Positions 33,613 through 41,986 of a DNA stretch of 64,000 nucleotides are shown in pieces. Origin of the DNA: JAJNBA01 sp963842295 (GTDB taxonomy: Bacteria > Actinomycetota > UBA4738 > HRBIN12); the NCBI GenBank assembly GCA_963842295.1, contig CAWJFY010000004.1, forward strand, positions 62,001 through 126,000, read 5' to 3'. How positions within the stretch are numbered: the stretch's first letter is position 1; each line of letters opens with the position of its first letter. The notes beneath the pieces were generated by a model. The model did not search any database. It was given only the letters and a program-made list of their open reading frames with translations, and was not told where the DNA came from. Both the position numbers and the translations under genes were made by a program.

Positions 33613-34245
33613 GTGACCACCGCCGACCGACCGATCGGATCGTGGCTGGCTGACCTGGGGTCGGAGGCGGCGACACCGGGCGGCGGAGCCGCCGCCGGCG
33701 TCGCCGCCGCCACCGGGGCGGCTCTCATCGCGATGGTAGGGCGCCTCACGATCGGCAAGGAGGGGTTCGAGGACCTCGACGCTCGGATGCGCTCCCTGGT
33801 GGAGACAGCCGACGGGGAGCGCGAGGCATTCCTCTCGCTCGCCGACGAGGACGCGCAGGCGTTCGAGTCCGTGATGGCATCCTTCAAGCTCCCGAAGGGC
33901 ACCGACGAGGAGAAGACGGCGCGGACGATCCGGATCCAGGAAGCGTACGGAGCGGCCGCCGACGTCCCACTCGAGCTCGCGAAGCGGGCCGTGCAGCTGA
34001 TGGAGCTGGCCGAGGACGCCACCGCCTTGGGGAATCCGCATGCAGCGTCGGACGGCTACTCGGCGGGCACCCTCCTGTTCGCGGCCGCCCTGTCCGCGAT
34101 GGCGAACGTCCGCATCAACGCCGCCGGGCTCAAGGACCAGGCGAAGGGACAGGGGCTGGTCGATGAGTGCGACGTGCTCCGCGAGCGAGCCGACACACTC
34201 CTGCAGCAGATCGAGGAGGCGTTCCTGCTCCGTCTCGCCACCTGA
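33613..34245 (+). CDS. fchA: Formimino-THF cyclodeaminase / methenyl-THF cyclohydrolase
   Basis: All-helical protein of the FTCD_C/FchA family, 210 residues. Signatures are ATPGGGAAAGVAAATGAALIAMV near the N-terminus and NPHAASDGYSAGTLLFAAALSAMANV in the second half. It can release ammonia from 5-formimino-THF or hydrolyse methenyl-THF to 10-formyl-THF (as FchA does in acetogens and some methylotrophs). With Fhs nearby, the FchA role is attractive because it would provide methenyl-THF -> 10-formyl-THF -> formate. GTG 33613 follows GAGAGGAGA by a few bases. Confidence 0.85.
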   Translation: MTTADRPIGSWLADLGSEAATPGGGAAAGVAAATGAALIAMVGRLTIGKEGFEDLDARMRSLVETADGEREAFLSLADEDAQAFESVMASFKLPKGTDEEKTARTIRIQEAYGAAADVPLELAKRAVQLMELAEDATALGNPHAASDGYSAGTLLFAAALSAMANVRINAAGLKDQAKGQGLVDECDVLRERADTLLQQIEEAFLLRLAT

Positions 34246-34266
34246 GCGACGCGGCGCCGCTTCGCC

Positions 34267-34272
34267 TAGGCT
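34267..34272 (+). promoter_or_regulatory. -10 hexamer, leaderless start at 34282
   Basis: TAGGCT, 9 bases, then GTG of the first VOC gene. Confidence 0.5.
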
Positions 34273-34281
34273 TCTGGAGCG

Positions 34282-34713
34282 GTGAAGATCGACTCGGTCG
34301 TCTTCGATTGCCAGGATGCCGCGCCTCTCGCGCGGTTCTGGGCCGCGGCCCTCGGCTGGACCGTCGCGCCCTACGACGAGGAGGAGCTCGAGCGTCTCGC
34401 GTCGAAGGGCATCTACGATCCCGAGGACGACCCCTCGGTGATGGTCGAGCCTCCGGGCGGCAGCGATCTCCCGGTCTTGTTCTTCACCGAGGTGCCGGAG
34501 GAGAAGGTGGCCAAGAACCGCGTCCATCTGGATCTGTCAGCCGACGGCACGCTCGAGGACGAGGTGCAGCGACTGGAAGGTTTGGGCGCAGAGGTACGGA
34601 ACTGGGCGGAGGACAGCGGAAGCATGTGGTGTGTGATGCTGGATCCTCAGGGGAACGAGTTCTGTGTCGTGCAGCCATCTGGTGACGACGGCGACGGGGA
34701 CGGCGAGGACTGA
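34282..34713 (+). CDS. VOC-family (glyoxalase-like) protein
   Basis: Vicinal-oxygen-chelate fold protein of 143 residues with two beta-alpha-beta-beta-beta halves. It begins VFDCQDAAPLARFWAAALGW and ends with MLDPQGNEFCVVQ, the glyoxalase-like_6 pattern common in actinobacteria. No substrate is predictable. An acidic Gly/Asp-rich tail ends the protein. A second VOC gene follows immediately. Confidence 0.75.
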   Translation: MKIDSVVFDCQDAAPLARFWAAALGWTVAPYDEEELERLASKGIYDPEDDPSVMVEPPGGSDLPVLFFTEVPEEKVAKNRVHLDLSADGTLEDEVQRLEGLGAEVRNWAEDSGSMWCVMLDPQGNEFCVVQPSGDDGDGDGED

Positions 34714-34714
34714 C

Positions 34715-35077
34715 TTGCCCGATGACAGGGTTTCCGCGATCCTCAAGACCGAGGACGTTCCCGGCACGATCGAGTGGTACCGGGGGATCGGGTTCCACCT
34801 GAGAGGTGTCTTCCCCGAGGAGGGGAAGCCGACATGGTGCGAGCTCTCGCGCGATGGAGTGGTCCTGCAGTTCCTCGGTGGGGAGACGCCGTGGCCTGAC
34901 GCGCCCGGGTTCACGGGGACCCTCTACTTCTATCCGCCGAGCGTCGACGCTCTCTACGAGGAGATCAAGGATGACACGCCGCCGGCGTGGGGTCCGGAGG
35001 ACCGCGATTGGGGGGCTCGGGAGCTCGGGCTGCGGGACCCCAACGGATATCTCCTCACGTTCACCCAGGACGCCTAG
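34715..35077 (+). CDS. VOC-family (bleomycin-resistance-like) protein
   Basis: Second VOC-fold protein, 120 residues, with ILKTEDVPGTIEWYRGIGF at the N-terminus and LGLRDPNGYLLTFTQ at the C-terminus. TTG 34715, one base after the preceding stop and 7 bases after GAGG, is the best start; no in-frame ATG or GTG lies at the domain boundary. The stop codon shares 3 bases with that of convergent fhs. Function unknown; relatives include metal-dependent isomerases and antibiotic-binding proteins. Confidence 0.68.
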   Translation: MPDDRVSAILKTEDVPGTIEWYRGIGFHLRGVFPEEGKPTWCELSRDGVVLQFLGGETPWPDAPGFTGTLYFYPPSVDALYEEIKDDTPPAWGPEDRDWGARELGLRDPNGYLLTFTQDA

Positions 35078-36744
35078 AACAGGCCCACCGTCCGGCCGTC
35101 CTCGTCGAGATCGACGTTCATGAACGCCGGTGTCCTCCCGAGGCCCGGCATCCGCTGCATATCGCCGCAGAGGACGACCACGAATCCAGCACCGGCGCTC
35201 GGCACCACGCCACGGACCGGGAGCCGATAGCCGGTCGGGCGATTCAGCATCAGCGGGTCGTGACTGAGCGAGAGGTGGGTCTTGGCCATGCAGACAGGCA
35301 CTTCGCCGAAACCGAGCTGCTCCATCCGAGCGATGTCCTTCTCGGCCTGCGGCTGGTAGTCCACGCCGTCCGCTCCGTAGACCTTCGTGGCGATGGCTTC
35401 GATCTGCCCCTTCAGGGGGGTGCCGTCGGGCGTAAGGAACCGGAACGAGCTCGGTCGCTCGCATGCTGCGACGACCGCTTCGGCGAGTTCGACGGCGCCG
35501 GCGCCGCCCTCCGCGAACGCCCGGTTCACGACGACCGTCTCGGCGCCGGCACCGGCAGCGAGCTCCTTGATCGCCTCGACCTCCTTCTCCGTGTCGGTCG
35601 GGAAGTTGTTGATCGAGACCACGCACGGCAGCCCGTAGGTGCGGACGATCCCGATGTGCGCGGCGAGGTTGTCGATCCCCCTCCGAAGCGCGTCCACGTC
35701 CTCGGTCGCGAGCTGATCGAACGGCATCCCTCCGTGGGATTTCGTGGCACGCACGGTCGTGACGAGCACTCCGGCCGACGGGGCGAAGCCACCCATCCGG
35801 CACACGATGTCGCAGAACTTCTGGAACCCGAGGTCGGACGCGAACCCGGCTTCGGTCACGACGTAGTCAGCCAGCTTCAACGCGATGCGGTCCTCGATGA
35901 TCGAGTTGTTCGCGTGCGCGATGTTGCCGAACGGCCCCGCGTGGATCAGCGTGGGCTGACCTTCGAGCGTCTGCACCAGGTTGGGCTTGATGGCCTCCTT
36001 CATGATCACCGCCATCGCGCCGGCGACCTTGAGTTCCTCGGCGGTGACCGGAGTCCCGTCGTACGTGGACGCCACGACGACCCTGCCCAGCCTCGACCGG
36101 AGATCGGCGAGGTCGCTCGCCAGCGCGAGCACCGCCATGATCTCCGATGCCGCGACGATCACGAACTGGTTCTCGCGCGGGACGCCGTGGACCTTCCCGC
36201 CGAGGCCGACCACGCCGTACCGGAGCTCGCGGTCGTTCACGTCGAGCGTCCGCGGCCACGTCACCGAGACCGGATCGATGCCGAGGGGGTTGCCGTGATA
36301 GATCGAGGCGTCCAACGCCGCCGCCAGGAGGTTGTGCGCCGCCTGGACGGCGTGGAAGTCCCCGTTGAAGTGGAGGTTGATCTCCTCCATCGGGACGACC
36401 TGCGCATACCCGCCGCCGTTGCCGCCGCCCTTGATCCCGAAGACCGGCCCCATCGATGGCTCGCGCAGGCAGAGCATCACGTCCTTGCCGATCCGCCCCA
36501 TGCCCTGTGCGAGGGAGATCGAGGTGGTGGTCTTCCCTTCCCCGGCTTTCGTCGGCGTGATCGCGGTCGTGATGACGAGCTTGCCGTCTTTCCGGTCGGC
36601 CATGCGATCGAGGATGGAGAGCGAGATCTTCCCTTTGAAGCGGCCGTACTGCTCGAGCTCCTGATCGAGGATCCCAGCGTCGGCGGAGACGTCGGTGATG
36701 GGACGAAGGACGGCCTCCTGCGCGATCTCAAGCCCGCTCTTCAC
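35074..36744 (-). CDS. fhs: Formate-tetrahydrofolate ligase
   Basis: Interconverts formate + THF + ATP and 10-formyl-THF + ADP. The protein has 556 residues, the normal length, with the P-loop ITPTKAGEGKTTTSISLAQG, FNGDFHAVQAAHNLLAA, and the folate-site motifs TWPRTLDVNDR and FGGMPFDQL-like HGGMPFDQLA. GTG 36744 is preceded by GGGAGG 8 bases upstream. It is divergent from gmaS and likely links the methylamine-oxidation genes to formate. Direction is not fixed by sequence: it can make formate with ATP gain during methylated-amine oxidation or fix it. Confidence 0.95.
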   Translation of the reverse strand: MKSGLEIAQEAVLRPITDVSADAGILDQELEQYGRFKGKISLSILDRMADRKDGKLVITTAITPTKAGEGKTTTSISLAQGMGRIGKDVMLCLREPSMGPVFGIKGGGNGGGYAQVVPMEEINLHFNGDFHAVQAAHNLLAAALDASIYHGNPLGIDPVSVTWPRTLDVNDRELRYGVVGLGGKVHGVPRENQFVIVAASEIMAVLALASDLADLRSRLGRVVVASTYDGTPVTAEELKVAGAMAVIMKEAIKPNLVQTLEGQPTLIHAGPFGNIAHANNSIIEDRIALKLADYVVTEAGFASDLGFQKFCDIVCRMGGFAPSAGVLVTTVRATKSHGGMPFDQLATEDVDALRRGIDNLAAHIGIVRTYGLPCVVSINNFPTDTEKEVEAIKELAAGAGAETVVVNRAFAEGGAGAVELAEAVVAACERPSSFRFLTPDGTPLKGQIEAIATKVYGADGVDYQPQAEKDIARMEQLGFGEVPVCMAKTHLSLSHDPLMLNRPTGYRLPVRGVVPSAGAGFVVVLCGDMQRMPGLGRTPAFMNVDLDEDGRTVGLF

Positions 36745-36797
36745 GGCTTCGCCTCCCGTCGGCTCCCGTCGCGCCTCTCGGCTGCTGGGGTCGCGTG

Positions 36798-36803
36798 AGG
36801 ATA
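36798..36803 (-). promoter_or_regulatory. -10 hexamer of fhs
   Basis: TATCCT on the minus strand, 53 bases before GTG 36744; the leader carries a good ribosome-binding site. Confidence 0.45.
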
Positions 36804-36897
36804 CCCGTTCCATCCTCGGCGCGCGCCGTCCCGGAGAGCCGATGCCGCCCGCATCCTCGGGTGACGCGAGCCGTGGCGCGCCTTGCGGCGGTCGGCG

Positions 36898-36930
36898 TAG
36901 GATGCGCCCAGCCGGCCCGCGGGAGGGCCG
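36898..36930 (+). promoter_or_regulatory. gmaS promoter and leader hairpin
   Basis: TAGGAT (36898-36903) is a probable -10. A 6-base inverted repeat CGGCCC / GGGCCG with a 6-base loop (36913-36930) lies at the start of the resulting leader, upstream of the GGGAGG ribosome-binding site and the TTG start. It could affect translation of the methylamine operon. Confidence 0.4.
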
Positions 36931-36948
36931 CCCGAAGGGAGGCGCGAG

Positions 36949-38346
36949 TTGGCCACCGACATCGAGCAGTTCGTCGCACAGGACGAGCGGGACGCAGCGA
37001 TCAAGGAGGTCCGCCGGCAGATCGACGCCGAGGGCGTGACGTACATGTACTACCAATTCGTCTCCGTCACGGGGCGGATCATGGGCAAGGGCATCCCGGC
37101 CAAGCATTGGGAGACGATCGCTCGGAAAGGCTTCCAGCTCGTCTACGGGTCCACCGCGAACCTGTTCGTCGACCGCGAGGGGAACTACATCGGGTACGGG
37201 CCCGAAGCGAGGGAGCTCGTCGGCATCCCCGACGTCGAGACCTTCTGCGTGCTCCCCTGGGATCGGAAGACGGCGAGGGTCTTCTGCACGCTGTTCCGGG
37301 GCCGCGAGGAGGAGGTGGACGGTGGCGCCTTCCTGACGTCGGACTGCCGCGGCAACCTCCGGAGGCTCCACGACGAGTTCACGGCGGAGACCGGGCTGCA
37401 CCTGCGCGCGGGCACCGAGCCCGAGATGATGTGGCTGAAGACCAATCCGGACGGCTCACCCTCGGTCGAAGGCAAGACCAAGCCGTACTGCTACCACATC
37501 GACCAGTTCTCGGAGCTCCAGCCGATCATCCACAAGGTGATGGAGTACGGCACCGCGATGGGTCTCGACATGATCCAGGGCGACCACGAGGACGCCCCCG
37601 GGCAGCTCGAGCTGAACTTCATGTTCGACAAGGCCGAGTTCACGGCGGACCGCCTCACGACCTATCGGCAGATCTGTCGGCAGGTCGGCCGGGAGATGAA
37701 CGCGTTCGCGTGCTTCATGCCGAAGCCGTTCATGGGCGTGTCCGCCAACGGCTGCCACCACAACATCTCGCTCTGGCAGGGCGACGAGAACATGTTCATG
37801 CCGGACGGGGACGATCCCAGAGTGCCGGGCAAGATCGGTCTGCACGCGATCGGCGGGGTGCTCGAGCACCTCCGGGCGCTCACCTGCATCACCTCGCCGA
37901 CCGTGAACTCGTACCGCCGCTTCGCCGACGCCGGGTTCTGGGCGCCGATCTTCGCCGACTGGGGATTCCAGAACCGGACGACCGCGCTGCGGATCTCCGC
38001 GCCCGGGCGGTACGAGTACCGCTCCGTGGACTCGGCGGTCAACCCGTACCTGTCGTTCGCGGCGCTCCTGATGGCGATGAAGGACGGGCTGGCCCGCAAC
38101 CTCGACCCCGGCCCCCCGGAAGAGCGGAACATCTACGAGGCGATCGCCGAGGGCAAGGACGTCCAGCGGATCCCCGAGACGTTGGGGGAGGCGCTCGAGG
38201 CGCTCGAGGCGGACGATGTCGTGAAGGCGGCATTGCCCGGGGACATGTATCGGGTTTTCATGCACTACAAGACCGACGAGTGGAAGCGGTTCATCGGGAC
38301 CGTGAGCGACTGGGACGTTCAGGAGTACCTGGACGTCCTTCCGTAA
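36949..38346 (+). CDS. gmaS: Glutamine synthetase-family gamma-glutamylmethylamide synthetase
   Basis: ATP-dependent ligase of 465 residues in the glutamine-synthetase superfamily (GlnT/GMAS type). Catalytic-fold motifs are GTEPEMMWLK, GDHEDAPGQLELNF, NGCHHNISLW and RISAPGRYEYRSVDSAVNPYLSFAALLMA. The identity as gamma-glutamylmethylamide synthetase (methylamine + glutamate) comes from context: three glutamate-synthase-like subunit genes follow in the order mgsA-mgsB-mgsC known from N-methylglutamate-pathway bacteria. A different amine substrate, such as ethanolamine or ethylamine, remains possible. The start is TTG, with GGGAGG 7 bases upstream. Confidence 0.82.
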   Translation: MATDIEQFVAQDERDAAIKEVRRQIDAEGVTYMYYQFVSVTGRIMGKGIPAKHWETIARKGFQLVYGSTANLFVDREGNYIGYGPEARELVGIPDVETFCVLPWDRKTARVFCTLFRGREEEVDGGAFLTSDCRGNLRRLHDEFTAETGLHLRAGTEPEMMWLKTNPDGSPSVEGKTKPYCYHIDQFSELQPIIHKVMEYGTAMGLDMIQGDHEDAPGQLELNFMFDKAEFTADRLTTYRQICRQVGREMNAFACFMPKPFMGVSANGCHHNISLWQGDENMFMPDGDDPRVPGKIGLHAIGGVLEHLRALTCITSPTVNSYRRFADAGFWAPIFADWGFQNRTTALRISAPGRYEYRSVDSAVNPYLSFAALLMAMKDGLARNLDPGPPEERNIYEAIAEGKDVQRIPETLGEALEALEADDVVKAALPGDMYRVFMHYKTDEWKRFIGTVSDWDVQEYLDVLP

Positions 38347-38378
38347 GGATCTGGCCTAGGAAAGGAGCGCTTCTCTCG

Positions 38379-39308
38379 ATGTGCGGGATCGCAGGCATCA
38401 TCCACCGGGACGGCTCGGCCGACGTCGGGACCGAGATGACCCAGATGCTTCAGGCGATGAAGCATCGGGGACCGGATTCGTCCGGCTACGCGTTGTTCGG
38501 GGAACCCTCCGACCTGGTCGTCATCCGTTTCAAGCTGGCCGATGCGAACGACCCGCGGGATTTCGATTTCAAAGAGCGTCTGGACCGGAACCGCCAGGAA
38601 GTGGAATCCCGCCTGCACAAGATCGGCGCTTCTGTCGACCGCGTCGAGAGTGAAACGGAATACGCCTATCGAGCCACCGTGCGATACGACGGGGACATGA
38701 AGGCCCTCGCCGACTACCTCGAGGATGTCCCTGGATGCGAGGTCCTCTCGTTGGGCCATTCCCTGGAGATCGTGAAGGATCTGGGCGACGCGCAGGAGGT
38801 TTCGGATCTGTATCGCCTGGGTGGGTTCACGGGAACCCACGCGATCGGTCACGTCCGCATGGCGACGGAGTCCGATGTGGACATCTCGGGAGCGCACCCC
38901 TACTGGGCCTATCCGTTCTCCGATGTGGCCGTCGTGCACAACGGGCAGCTGACGAACTACTTCCAATGGAAGCGGCGGCTCGAATCCAACGGGGAGCGAT
39001 TCCAGTCGGAGTGCGACTCGGAGATCATCGCCGTCTACCTCGCCGAGAAGATGTCCGAGGGCGATTCCCTCGAGGACGCGATGCACAAGAGCCTCGAGGA
39101 CCTCGACGGTGTCTTCACGTACATGGCGGTCACGAAGGATGCCCTCGGTGTCGCGAAGGACGAGATGGCCGCGAAGCCGTTGGTCCTGTACGAGTCCGAC
39201 GGGCTGGTCGCGATGGCGTCGGAAGAGATCGCGATCCGGGCGGTGCTCAACCGCGAGATCGACACCTCAGATCCGTACGAGGGGCAGGTGCTCGTATGGA
39301 CACGATGA
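38379..39308 (+). CDS. mgsA: N-methylglutamate synthase subunit A (class II amidotransferase)
   Basis: Ntn-type glutamine amidotransferase domain of 309 residues, like GlxB/MgsA. The nucleophile is Cys2 in MCGIAGII; HRGPDSSGY and VVHNGQLTNYFQWK are the substrate-binding loops. In the N-methylglutamate pathway this subunit releases methylamine from gamma-glutamylmethylamide for transfer to 2-oxoglutarate. AAAGGAGCG lies 10 bases before ATG 38379. It follows gmaS by 32 bases and overlaps mgsB. Confidence 0.85.
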   Translation: MCGIAGIIHRDGSADVGTEMTQMLQAMKHRGPDSSGYALFGEPSDLVVIRFKLADANDPRDFDFKERLDRNRQEVESRLHKIGASVDRVESETEYAYRATVRYDGDMKALADYLEDVPGCEVLSLGHSLEIVKDLGDAQEVSDLYRLGGFTGTHAIGHVRMATESDVDISGAHPYWAYPFSDVAVVHNGQLTNYFQWKRRLESNGERFQSECDSEIIAVYLAEKMSEGDSLEDAMHKSLEDLDGVFTYMAVTKDALGVAKDEMAAKPLVLYESDGLVAMASEEIAIRAVLNREIDTSDPYEGQVLVWTR

Positions 39309-40087
39309 GTGGGTCGAGGCGCACCACCTACGACGCCCGGGGACTCGCGGAGCCGCACGCGGAGATCCCCAAGGTCTCGGACATCGACGGCGCGACGGCC
39401 AGCTTCGACGCAACCGACCTGACCACACGCGAGATCAACCTCGAGCTGCGCTGGCTGATCTACGAGCAGGGGATCCGCGACGTCACGGTGCGGAACCCAG
39501 GCGCGAAGCACTCGATCGGCGTCGGGATCCTGCAGCGCTGCCGGATACGTTTCGAGGGCTCCCTCGGATACTTCGGGCTCGGGTTGAACGATGGCCCTGA
39601 GATCACGGTGACCGGCCGCGTCGGCTGGTCTTCCTGCGAGAACATGATGTCCGGGGTCGTCGTGATCGAGAAGAACGCCGGCTCCCTGACCGGTGCGGCC
39701 ATGCGGGGGGGAGACCTCATCGTCAGGGGCAGTGTCGGCGCTCGGACCGGCATCGACCAGAAGGGCGGGACGATCATCGTCGGCGGCGACGCGGGAACGA
39801 TGACCGCCTTCATGATGCAGCGAGGGCGGCAGATCATCCTCGGAGACGTAGGCCCCGGGCTCGGGGATTCGATGTACGAGGGTTCGATCTACGTGGCTGG
39901 GAAGGTCAAGTCGCTCGGGATCGACTGCGTCGAGGGAGCCTGGACGGATGCGGACACCGAGATGATCGACCGGAAGTTCCGGATCTACGGGTTCGGAAGC
40001 CCGCCCGCGTTCCAGAAGTTCGTTTGCGGCAAGCTGCTCTACAACTACGACAACCTCGAGCCGAGCGAGAAGAAGTACGTCATCTGA
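39296..40087 (+). CDS. mgsB: N-methylglutamate synthase subunit B (GXGXG domain)
   Basis: Right-handed beta-helix of the glutamate synthase C-terminal (GXGXG) domain as a separate subunit, 263 residues, like GlxC/MgsB. The repeated turns are visible as GLGLNDGPEITVTGRVG, MRGGDLIVRGSVGART, and GGTIIVGGDAGTMTAFMMQRG. It provides structural spacing between amidotransferase and FMN subunits. ATG 39296 has GGGGCAGG about 7 bases upstream and overlaps mgsA by 13 bases; an ATGA-overlap start at 39305 is the alternative. Confidence 0.83.
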   Translation: MDTMSGSRRTTYDARGLAEPHAEIPKVSDIDGATASFDATDLTTREINLELRWLIYEQGIRDVTVRNPGAKHSIGVGILQRCRIRFEGSLGYFGLGLNDGPEITVTGRVGWSSCENMMSGVVVIEKNAGSLTGAAMRGGDLIVRGSVGARTGIDQKGGTIIVGGDAGTMTAFMMQRGRQIILGDVGPGLGDSMYEGSIYVAGKVKSLGIDCVEGAWTDADTEMIDRKFRIYGFGSPPAFQKFVCGKLLYNYDNLEPSEKKYVI

Positions 40088-40115
40088 ACGGCCGGGGATC
40101 GACGAAGGAGACGTG

Positions 40116-41519
40116 ATGGCAGAGGTCTCGTCCCGCAAGGACGTGCTCGGACGCAGCCCGATCTTCACGGAGGAGGTCATCAACGACATCCACGTGAAGT
40201 CGGAGCTCGGCCGATACCGGATGCGCGGCTTCTCGATGTTCAAGCCGATCCCGCACTGGGACCAGCTGATGTTCCTGCCCGGGACGCTGACGCGCTTCGT
40301 CATCGAGGGCTACCGCGAGAAGTGCGAGACCAAGACGGTGCTCGGCGCTCGCTTCGCGAAAGACCCGATCGAGTTGGAGATCCCGATCTACATCACGGGG
40401 ATGTCGTTCGGAGCGCTGTCGCTCGAGGCGAAGATGGCGCTCGCGAAGGGTGCGTCGATGGCCGGGACGGCGACCTGCTCGGGTGAGGGAGGCATGATCC
40501 CTCCGGAGCGCGACCTCTCGACCAAGTGGTACTACCAGAACATCCAGTCGCGGTACGGATTCAACCCGCACCACCTGATGCTGGCCGACGCCTGCGAGTT
40601 CTTCATCGGCCAGGGGTGCAAGGTCGGCCTCGGCGGGCATCTGATGGGTCAGAAGGTGACCGAGCAGGTCGCGGAGATGCGCTCCCTGCCGGCCGGGATC
40701 GACCAGCGCTCCCCGGCGCGCCATCCCGACTGGCTCGGCCCGGACGACCTCTCGCTGAAGGTGCAGGAGGTCCGCGAGGCCACGGACTACCGGATCCCGA
40801 TCCAGCTGAAGCTCGGCGCCGCGCGCGTCTACGACGACATCCGTATGGCAGCAAAGTGCGGGCCGGACATCATCTACCTGGACGGTGCAGAAGGATCGAC
40901 GGGAGCCGGCCCGCACATCGCCACCGAGGAGACCGGCATCCCGCTCATGGCGGCGATCCCCGAAGCCCGGCGGGCGCTCGAGGACGTGGGGCTCGCCGAC
41001 GACGTCGACCTGGTCGTAGCCGGGGGCATCCGCAACGGCGCCGACGTGGCGAAGTGCATCGCGCTCGGTGCCGACGCCGTCGCGATCGGCACGGCAGCGC
41101 TGATGGCCCTCAACTGCAACAAGGAGATCCCGGGGGTCACGGACTACGAGGGGACCGTCGGGGTGCCGGCGGGACAGTGCTACCACTGCCACACGGGTCG
41201 TTGCCCGGTCGGGATCACCACGCAGGACCCGGAGCTCCGGAAGCGTCTCGAGGTGGACACGGCCGCGACCCGCGTCTACAACCTGCTGACGGCGATGACG
41301 ATGGAGCTCCAGATGCTCGCGCGGGCGTGCGGGAAGACCGACGTGCACTCGCTCGAGCCCGAGGACCTCTGCGCGCTCACGGTCGAAGCTGCGGCGATGG
41401 CCAAGGTGCCGCTCGCCGGCACGAACTACGTACCGGGCGTCACCGAGCAGGGAACGCTGGACGAGATCAAGACCCTGATGCAGAAGTACATGGCCGACAC
41501 CGGACAGTTCCCGACCTAG
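40116..41519 (+). CDS. mgsC: N-methylglutamate synthase subunit C (FMN, Fe-S)
   Basis: FMN-binding glutamate-synthase-type TIM barrel of 467 residues, like GlxD/MgsC. Visible are ITGMSFGALSLEAKMALAKG, GEGGMIPPERD, the 2-oxoglutarate/FMN segment IYLDGAEGSTGAGP, VVAGGIRNGADVAKCIALGADAV, and the iron-sulfur cysteines CYHCHTGRCPVGITTQ. With MgsA and MgsB it would reductively transfer methylamine to 2-oxoglutarate to give N-methylglutamate. ATG 40116 is preceded by AAGGAGACGTG; a GTG at 40113 is an equally placed start. Confidence 0.87.
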   Translation: MAEVSSRKDVLGRSPIFTEEVINDIHVKSELGRYRMRGFSMFKPIPHWDQLMFLPGTLTRFVIEGYREKCETKTVLGARFAKDPIELEIPIYITGMSFGALSLEAKMALAKGASMAGTATCSGEGGMIPPERDLSTKWYYQNIQSRYGFNPHHLMLADACEFFIGQGCKVGLGGHLMGQKVTEQVAEMRSLPAGIDQRSPARHPDWLGPDDLSLKVQEVREATDYRIPIQLKLGAARVYDDIRMAAKCGPDIIYLDGAEGSTGAGPHIATEETGIPLMAAIPEARRALEDVGLADDVDLVVAGGIRNGADVAKCIALGADAVAIGTAALMALNCNKEIPGVTDYEGTVGVPAGQCYHCHTGRCPVGITTQDPELRKRLEVDTAATRVYNLLTAMTMELQMLARACGKTDVHSLEPEDLCALTVEAAAMAKVPLAGTNYVPGVTEQGTLDEIKTLMQKYMADTGQFPT

Positions 41520-41529
41520 AGGAGCAAGG

Positions 41530-41964
41530 ATGGACGAGCCGCATCTGTCGACGAAGATCGGGATCGATGCCGAGGAGCTCGCCGGTCGACGGTTCCCGTA
41601 CCAGGAGGACATGTCGCTCGTGGAGGACATCGACCTTGATGCGCTGACCCCCGGGGAGGATCTGAACTGGCTCGAGGACGTCACGCTGCTCCAGGAGGAC
41701 GGCGTCGCCGCGGTGTTCGATCGCTATTCGAACTCGTTCCTGAAGATCTATTTCGAGATCCCTGCAGGTCGAGAAGATGAGTTCGCTCGCAAGGTCCTGA
41801 TGAAGCACCTGGTCGAGGGCAACTCCTACGGCATCCAGTTGAAGACGAAGCATGCGAAGTTCCCGCAGCCGATGCTCGGCCCGTGGGTGGAAGACTCGGA
41901 GATCGTCGGCGCGGATTGGAAGCCGGCGGTGATGGAGGGCTGGGAGCGGCCCGCCGGTCACTGA
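41530..41964 (+). CDS. Uncharacterised protein in the gmaS-mgsABC operon
   Basis: Acidic protein of 144 residues, without cysteine, that I do not recognise. The N-terminal 50 residues are Glu/Asp/Leu-rich (EDIDLDALTPGEDLNWLEDV) and the rest alternates beta-like strands (AAVFDRYSNSFLKIYFEI) with a helix (GREDEFARKVLMKHLVEG) and ends WKPAVMEGWERP. No signal peptide or membrane segment. It begins 10 bases after mgsC and 22 bases precede the PuuD-like gene, so it is almost certainly part of the methylamine operon and may be a small subunit or regulator of N-methylglutamate synthase. Confidence 0.75.
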   Translation: MDEPHLSTKIGIDAEELAGRRFPYQEDMSLVEDIDLDALTPGEDLNWLEDVTLLQEDGVAAVFDRYSNSFLKIYFEIPAGREDEFARKVLMKHLVEGNSYGIQLKTKHAKFPQPMLGPWVEDSEIVGADWKPAVMEGWERPAGH

Positions 41965-41986
41965 GCTCGGTGCCAAGCGCTGATCC

